Assembly (NCBI GenBank): GCA_029866005.1
Contig: JARXAE010000002.1
Coordinates: 62,001 to 126,000 of the forward strand
Length of the DNA stretch: 64,000 bases
Reading direction: 5' to 3'
Source: Fimbriimonas sp.
GTDB taxonomy: Bacteria > Armatimonadota > Fimbriimonadia > Fimbriimonadales > Fimbriimonadaceae
This document shows positions 59,001 through 64,000 of the stretch, one piece after another. The notes under the pieces are model-generated. The model was not told the origin of the DNA. It saw nothing but the letters and a program-made list of their open reading frames with translations, and did not search any database. Each line of letters starts with the position of its first letter. Within the stretch, counting starts at the first letter, position 1. A program made the translations under genes and the position numbers.

Positions 59001-60656
59001 TTGTTGGATTATTCCAATCTTGAGATAGCGATCGACGGTCTGAATGAGAGAGCGTACGCTTTGCGTCTCTCTAATCCTCCGGTCGCCAAAAAGCTTGCCG
59101 AAGAAGCTCGGGCCCAGTCAACGAGGATCGAATACAAATTCGGTCAAGGCTGTGCTCTGCGAACGCTCGCTGCGGCCTCAGTTGAGCAGTCCGCTTCCAA
59201 TGCCTTTGCTCTGGCCGTCCACGCGATAGAGATTTTTGTTTCGATTGGGAAAGTTGAGCACACTGCATCAGCGCTAATGCCTGTGTTCTGTTACTACCTT
59301 CAAAACAGCCGATTTGACCGTGCAAGAACCACATTGGAAGAAGCGCTGACCGTCGCTAGCAATCTTGATGACAAGCACGCCTTGTCACTGATCTACTTCA
59401 ACTTTGGTTGGCTGGCTCGCAAAGAAGGTGACCCCGCTCGGGCAAAGGAATTCTTCTGCAAGTCACTTGAGTTGGGACGCGACGGAGTCAATGACTGGGC
59501 CTACTGGAAGTCGAGAGCGAGGCTGACTGAACTACTTTCCGAATCTGGTAGAGAGTCAGAGTGGCGTGCTGATATGGAGTTGCTGTTGGCTGATGTGGGT
59601 AAGGTTGATGACGAACTGGCTCTGACTGACGCCCTTTGCGTCCAGATCGAGGGGTTTGCTCGGGCGGGTCGACGTGCTGAAGCAGTGATTGCGATTCGGA
59701 GAGCTCGGCAGCGAACTTGCGGCTCACAGAGTGTGAATTGCAGAGCGAGTCTTCTTCTAGCACAGGCGAATTCCATGCTGCTTCTTGGGAACGAGCCCAA
59801 GTACATTCTTAAGCTTCGTCAGACAGCAACCGCTCTAGAAGTAGCCAATCTTCAAGTTCGGTTGTGTAGCATCCTGCTCAATCTGGCTCTTGCCGAGCAG
59901 AAGGCTGGACTTTACGAGTTATCAGCGCAACACTTGGTGCAACACATTGATTTGAAGCGGCATATTCAGTCGAGTGATGCCGAGTATCGATTGAGTGAGG
60001 TCTTGCATGAGGCATTGACGAAGCACTTGATGGGTCAGGTGGTGTCAGCAGTTTCAAGATCAGATCAACTTTCGGAAATCAATCAGCAACTACAAACAGC
60101 CCTGGACCAGCAGGCGGTGCTTCAGCGAGAATTGATGAGACTTGCCTCAACGGATGAGCTGACGGGGGCCGTTAACCGCCGACAAATTGTCAACGATGGC
60201 ATCTTGGAGATGGAACGGTATCGACATACAGGTTCACCCTTCTCGGTAACAGTCATTGATGTCGACCACTTTAAGTCGATCAACGACACGTTCGGTCACG
60301 CGACGGGAGATGAGGTTCTCAGGCGCCTTACCAAGTGCTGCCAAGCGCTCTTGCGTCGATTCGATGTCCTCGGACGCCTTGGGGGCGAAGAGTTTTGCAT
60401 CATCCACCACGATACGGACATGTACGGCGCACAAATGGCCGCACAGCGGATCTTATCAGCGATTGAAATGATGTTTATGTCGGATATTCTTCCCGACCGG
60501 AAGTTCAGCATCAGCATGGGAGTCGCTGAAGTTCACGAGTGCGACACTTCTTTTTACGATGTTCTCCACATGGCTGATGCTGCTCTTTACGAAGCAAAGC
60601 GCTCGGGCCGAAACACCTATCGGATTGCAAGCAGTCGCACCTTAGAGGCCGCTTAA
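59001..60656 (+). CDS. TPR-GGDEF diguanylate cyclase A
   Basis: 551 residues from a TTG at 59001, with GGGGGA six bases upstream. Residues about 20-350 are helical repeats of TPR type, then a short coiled linker and a GGDEF domain (395-545). The active motif is GGEEF at 461-465 and the inhibitory I-site R452-x-x-D455 sits five residues before it, so it is predicted to make c-di-GMP and be product-inhibited. No membrane helices are visible, so it is cytosolic. It is a paralogue of the next gene. Confidence 0.9.
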   Translation: MLDYSNLEIAIDGLNERAYALRLSNPPVAKKLAEEARAQSTRIEYKFGQGCALRTLAAASVEQSASNAFALAVHAIEIFVSIGKVEHTASALMPVFCYYLQNSRFDRARTTLEEALTVASNLDDKHALSLIYFNFGWLARKEGDPARAKEFFCKSLELGRDGVNDWAYWKSRARLTELLSESGRESEWRADMELLLADVGKVDDELALTDALCVQIEGFARAGRRAEAVIAIRRARQRTCGSQSVNCRASLLLAQANSMLLLGNEPKYILKLRQTATALEVANLQVRLCSILLNLALAEQKAGLYELSAQHLVQHIDLKRHIQSSDAEYRLSEVLHEALTKHLMGQVVSAVSRSDQLSEINQQLQTALDQQAVLQRELMRLASTDELTGAVNRRQIVNDGILEMERYRHTGSPFSVTVIDVDHFKSINDTFGHATGDEVLRRLTKCCQALLRRFDVLGRLGGEEFCIIHHDTDMYGAQMAAQRILSAIEMMFMSDILPDRKFSISMGVAEVHECDTSFYDVLHMADAALYEAKRSGRNTYRIASSRTLEAA

Positions 60657-60725
60657 CCTAGCAACCATACTGAGCAGTAAGACTCGGTAGTAAGGCACAA
60701 CTTAACCTGAGGAGGGTATGCATTC

Positions 60726-62393
60726 ATGAAACGATCAGAGAATCGACTCAATCTTGATACAGCAAAGATTGATACCATGAACGCCGAGGCATACCGCTTA
60801 CGATCCTTTAACCCCGAGCGATCGAGGCAACTGTGCGAAAATGCGCTTCCAAAATCCAAACAGCTCGGCTATCGTCGAGGTGAGGCCGATGCCCTGAGGA
60901 CCCTCGGCACGCTTGTTTCTCAGCGGGATCGCGAAGAGGGGTTTGGATTTGCCGAGCAGGCTCTTGAGATTTATCGTGAACTCGGCGACGAGTTTGGCGA
61001 GTGCAGCGCACTCATGACGGTTTCGATCTACTTCCACCACAAAGGGATGTTCCAGAGGGCTCACCAAATTCTAACGGAAGCACATGAAAAGGCAGCCCGC
61101 TCGGGGAACCTTTACGTTGCGGCCATTGCGTTGTTTAATCTGGGCGTCAACGCCGAAGAGCGCGAAGATCTCCTGAAGGCCCGGGAGTACTTTGAGCATG
61201 CCAAGATTGCGGCGGAGAGAGGAGCGAATGACACGATCTTCTGGTCGTCAACCATTGCCATCGCAGTGACCAACTTTGAGCTTGGAGACCCCAACTCCGA
61301 CCTTGAGGCACTACGAAGTGCACTTGTTAGCCTCGAGAAAAATCGCTCGTTCACCAATGCGATAGATGCGTGCCTTGTCATTGCAAAGGTTTCGTTTGCC
61401 AACGGTCAGCGGTTGTCCGCCTTGCTCGCTTTGAGGAAAGGACTTGGGCTGGCCAAAACCCATCAGAAGCCATATCTCGTTTGGTCCCTCCAGCAGTTCC
61501 GTGGAGTGATGGAATTCCAGCAGGGTCGCTACTTGTCCGCTAAGCGAGCATTCAAGGCGGCATTAAGGACGGCCCGCCTAAGCGTCAATCGAGTTCAGGA
61601 ATCAAAGACGATGGAACAGCTGGCGGGGGTCTATCGCAAGCTGAAAAACTCAGAAAAGGCGTTTGATATGCTTCAGGAGCACATTTCGCTGAAGAGGGAA
61701 ATATTCAGCGAGGATAGCGAAAGGCGACTTCGAGAAATGCAGTCTATCCATCAAGTTCAACTTGTTGAGGCTGAATCCCGGCTCTTGAAGACAAAGAACA
61801 TCGAGCTTGCTGCCATTAATGATCGACTCGAATTGGCGCTTAAGGAGCGTGAACAACTTCAGCAGGAGTTGGAGCGTATGGCGACGATAGACGAGCTAAC
61901 TGGCGTTCTCAACCGTCGCAGAATCCTGTCGGTTGGATCGGATTTCGTAGCACGTTTCCACGCACAGGGCCGACCCAGTGTCGCTTTGGTAGTTGATATC
62001 GACAACTTCAAGTCGATCAATGACAGTTACGGACATCCTGTTGGCGACGAGGTACTGAGACGATTTACTCAGTCATGTCAGCGAGTGCTTCGCCCAACGG
62101 ATCACCTCGGACGTCTTGGCGGCGAAGAATTCTGCATTCTGCTCGATCGCACCGATCTAGAAATCGCTCAGAAGGTTGCAGAGAGGGTGCTTGCATCGAT
62201 TCGAACGACGCGCGTAGATGATCTGATGGTGGATCGAACTGTGACGGCTTCGATCGGCATGTCGCCAATTGGAAAGATGCATGACACGATTGCCGCGGTT
62301 CTCTTAGATGCCGACTTAGGACTTTACGAAGCAAAGCGAGAAGGCAAAGATCGCATTTGTCTTGGCAAACCAGAGAAGCCAAAAGCCGCATAG
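60726..62393 (+). CDS. TPR-GGDEF diguanylate cyclase B
   Basis: 555 residues, paralogous to the preceding gene over the whole length. TPR-like repeats fill residues 15-355 and the GGDEF domain residues 400-550. It keeps both GGEEF at 465-469 and the I-site R456-x-x-D459. An AGGAGG ribosome site nine bases before the ATG at 60726 fixes the start. The 69-base gap to the first gene has no terminator, so both are probably on one transcript. The TPR regions differ enough to bind different partners. Confidence 0.9.
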   Translation: MKRSENRLNLDTAKIDTMNAEAYRLRSFNPERSRQLCENALPKSKQLGYRRGEADALRTLGTLVSQRDREEGFGFAEQALEIYRELGDEFGECSALMTVSIYFHHKGMFQRAHQILTEAHEKAARSGNLYVAAIALFNLGVNAEEREDLLKAREYFEHAKIAAERGANDTIFWSSTIAIAVTNFELGDPNSDLEALRSALVSLEKNRSFTNAIDACLVIAKVSFANGQRLSALLALRKGLGLAKTHQKPYLVWSLQQFRGVMEFQQGRYLSAKRAFKAALRTARLSVNRVQESKTMEQLAGVYRKLKNSEKAFDMLQEHISLKREIFSEDSERRLREMQSIHQVQLVEAESRLLKTKNIELAAINDRLELALKEREQLQQELERMATIDELTGVLNRRRILSVGSDFVARFHAQGRPSVALVVDIDNFKSINDSYGHPVGDEVLRRFTQSCQRVLRPTDHLGRLGGEEFCILLDRTDLEIAQKVAERVLASIRTTRVDDLMVDRTVTASIGMSPIGKMHDTIAAVLLDADLGLYEAKREGKDRICLGKPEKPKAA

Positions 62394-62438
62394 TTTCGGC
62401 GTACTCTAAGGTGGGGCGGTACACTTTCCTTTCGCTGT

Positions 62439-63506
62439 ATGATCGCAAAATTGGCTGAGATAGAAAAGAAATTCGAGAGCGTTGAGGCCGAGTACAACGA
62501 CATTGCGATTGTTAGCAACCCGAAGGAAATGCAGCGTGTCGGCAAACTGCGGGCTGAACTATCTCCCATCGTCGACGCGATCAGGGATTACCGAAAGACT
62601 CTTGACGATCTGTCTCAAGCCGAGGAGATGGTGAACGATCCCGAGATGAAGGAGCTCGCACTCGCGGAAATCGATCCGCTACGAGCACAGAGGGAACAGC
62701 TTGAGGAGAAGCTCAAGCTGATGCTGGTTCCTAAGGACGCCAACGATGACAAGTCAGTCATCATCGAAATCCGCCCGGCAGCGGGGGGCGATGAAGCGGC
62801 TCTCTTTGCCAACGAGCTTTTTCGGATGTATTCCCGCTGGTGCGAGCGAAGGCGCTGGAAGGTCGAGGTGATCGAGCTCGAAGAGAGCGGCATCGGTGGC
62901 GCGAGCAAGGTTGTCTTCAAAATTGACGCGATCGGTGCGTTTTATCAGCTCAAATTTGAGTCGGGTGTTCACCGAGTTCAGAGGGTTCCGGCAACCGAGA
63001 GCCAGGGACGGATTCACACATCGACGGTCACGGTCGCAGTACTGCCTGAAGCCGAAGAAGTTGACGTCAACGTCGATCCAAAAGACCTCGAAATCAGCAC
63101 GTTTTGTTCTTCATCGGCCGGTGGACAGCACATGCAGAAGAACGAGACGGCAATCCGGATTATTCATAAGCCCTCCGGGATCGTTGTGACTTGTCAGGAC
63201 GAGCGGAGTCAGGCACAGAACAAGCTACGGGCGATGGAAGTTCTGCGAGCAAAGATCTACCAGGCAGAAGTTGAGAGAACCCAGGCTGAGCGTTCGGGAA
63301 TGCGTAAGGGTCAGATTGGGTCAGGTGATCGTAGTGAGAAAATTCGCACCTATCACTTCCCAGAGAGCAGAATCACTGATCACCGGATCAAGTTGACTGT
63401 TCACAACATGAACACGTTCATGGACGGCGACATTCAACTGATGCTCGATGGCTTGGTTCAGGACGACCAAGCCAGGAAGCTCGCTGAGTCGGACGAAGTA
63501 GCTTAA
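62439..63506 (+). CDS. prfA: Peptide chain release factor 1
   Basis: Reads UAA and UAG stops, 355 residues. The RF1-specific recognition tripeptide PAT is at 184-186 (RVPATESQGRIHTSTVT), and the GGQ motif at 228-230 in SSSAGGQHMQKNETAIR. It is full length. Residues just before GGQ read FCSSS rather than the usual F/Y-R-S/A-S-G, a small variant. A TACACT box lies 13 bases before the ATG. It is convergent with folE2, with no gap between the stops. Confidence 0.96.
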   Translation: MIAKLAEIEKKFESVEAEYNDIAIVSNPKEMQRVGKLRAELSPIVDAIRDYRKTLDDLSQAEEMVNDPEMKELALAEIDPLRAQREQLEEKLKLMLVPKDANDDKSVIIEIRPAAGGDEAALFANELFRMYSRWCERRRWKVEVIELEESGIGGASKVVFKIDAIGAFYQLKFESGVHRVQRVPATESQGRIHTSTVTVAVLPEAEEVDVNVDPKDLEISTFCSSSAGGQHMQKNETAIRIIHKPSGIVVTCQDERSQAQNKLRAMEVLRAKIYQAEVERTQAERSGMRKGQIGSGDRSEKIRTYHFPESRITDHRIKLTVHNMNTFMDGDIQLMLDGLVQDDQARKLAESDEVA

Positions 63507-64000
63507 TTACTTCGTCCGAGCGATGAACGCGTAGGCGTTGTGGTCGTGGATCGACTCGTGGTTCTCGACTTCTATTTCATACGCTGAGATTCGGGTTTCT
63601 TTGTCGAAGGCAAGAGCCACTTCGCGGACCATATCTTCGACGAAACGGGGGTTCTTGTAGGCTTGCTCGGTGACAAACTTCTCGTCGGGTCTTTTCAGCA
63701 CTGGATAGAGCTGGGCAGAACCGGAAGCTTCGATCATGTCGATGACGTCTTCAAGCCAAAGAATTCCATCAGCCTTGACCTTTACCGAAACATAGCCTCG
63801 TTGGTTATGGGCACCGAACTCAGAAATCTCCTTACTGCATGGGCAGAGGGTGGTGATAGGAACTACGATGCGAAGCCAAAAGTCGTTTGTTTTGCCGCCG
63901 CTGGCGATGAAGCCACAGTCGTAACCCATCATTCCAACTTTCCCGGTAACCGGGGCGGCTTTGGCTCGGAAGAGGTTGAAGGAGACTTCTAGGTGGGCGG
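63507..64000 (-). CDS. folE2: GTP cyclohydrolase FolE2 (type IB), partial
   Basis: The gene runs off the right edge; 164 codons of its 3' part are visible. Evidence: PVTGKVGMMGYDCGFIASGG, the catalytic-Cys segment TTLCPCSKEISEFGAHNQRG, and the C-terminal VENHESIHDHNAYAF. FolE2 makes dihydroneopterin triphosphate from GTP for folate or queuosine synthesis, using a metal other than zinc in many bacteria. It is convergent with prfA, and the stops are adjacent. The N-terminal part is not in the window. Confidence 0.92.
   Translation of the reverse strand, partial: AHLEVSFNLFRAKAAPVTGKVGMMGYDCGFIASGGKTNDFWLRIVVPITTLCPCSKEISEFGAHNQRGYVSVKVKADGILWLEDVIDMIEASGSAQLYPVLKRPDEKFVTEQAYKNPRFVEDMVREVALAFDKETRISAYEIEVENHESIHDHNAYAFIARTK

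Overview
The window is a gene-dense stretch of a bacterial chromosome, by eye roughly mid-50s percent GC, with the standard genetic code: TAA, TAG and TGA all end intact genes. It has no rRNA, CRISPR array, prophage or insertion sequence, and one tRNA, tRNA-Leu(GAG). Lipid A and ADP-heptose genes (lpxK, an LpxL-type acyltransferase, a heptosyltransferase, rfaE2) indicate a diderm with lipopolysaccharide. A diadenylate cyclase, two GGDEF proteins, many unrecognised secreted proteins, prepilin-like small proteins and frequent leaderless -10 promoters would fit Armatimonadota (Fimbriimonadia-like) or a related environmental phylum. That placement is an inference and was not tested by search.

Layout. 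1-10.4 kb: a thioredoxin-like protein cut by the left edge, gatC-gatA, a HI0933-type flavoprotein, a polyamine pair (secreted agmatine deiminase and aminopropyltransferase), fabI, a secreted protein whose start lies in a heptanucleotide tandem repeat, and a divergent Gfo/Idh/MocA oxidoreductase and threonine aldolase. 10.4-15.1 kb: a prepilin-like protein, cinA, a TIM-barrel isomerase and two tandem secreted paralogues. 15.1-19.0 kb: a minus-strand envelope operon, lpxK > lpxL-type > heptosyltransferase > rfaE2 > PIG-L deacetylase, with overlapping starts. 19.1-22.8 kb: two tandem TetR regulators, tyrS and a triple-YbjQ protein. 22.9-24.3 kb: three small coiled-coil proteins and an ECF sigma factor in one operon. 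24.4-27.2 kb: a sulfur operon (TauE exporter, membrane rhodanese, persulfide dioxygenase-rhodanese), then tRNA-Leu.

27.2-37.6 kb: a polytopic membrane protein with a methyltransferase, a DinB-like protein coupled to a beta-helix/PA14 protein, glyS with an acyl-CoA dehydrogenase, two membrane proteins, and a barnase-like RNase coupled to a barstar-like inhibitor. 37.6-43.3 kb: cdaA-cdaR-GNAT (c-di-AMP), pheA, a trans-sulfuration enzyme and two secreted proteins. 43.4-51 kb: a DUF1501 Tat protein, a DUF1080 protein, a GH43 glycosidase, an unknown secreted protein behind a reading frame broken by TAG, and rpsB-tsf. 51-64 kb: a YncE/phosphoesterase fusion, a pilin-like small protein, an ankyrin gene broken by TGA, a Cys-rich anchored protein, an M48 protease, two coupled zinc alcohol dehydrogenases, an SRPBCC protein, two tandem TPR-GGDEF cyclases, prfA, and folE2 cut by the right edge.

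Themes. Genes are packed with ATGA, GTGA or TTGA stop/start overlaps, so translational coupling is common. At least fifteen transcription units have a TANNNT or CATAAT box 5-9 bases before the start codon, with no room for a leader, which predicts leaderless mRNAs. The most unusual items are the coiled-coil/ECF sigma operon, the heptanucleotide array at a start codon, the RNase/inhibitor pair, dispersed hairpin repeats, two reading frames each broken by one stop codon, and a probable CTG start in the lipid A operon.
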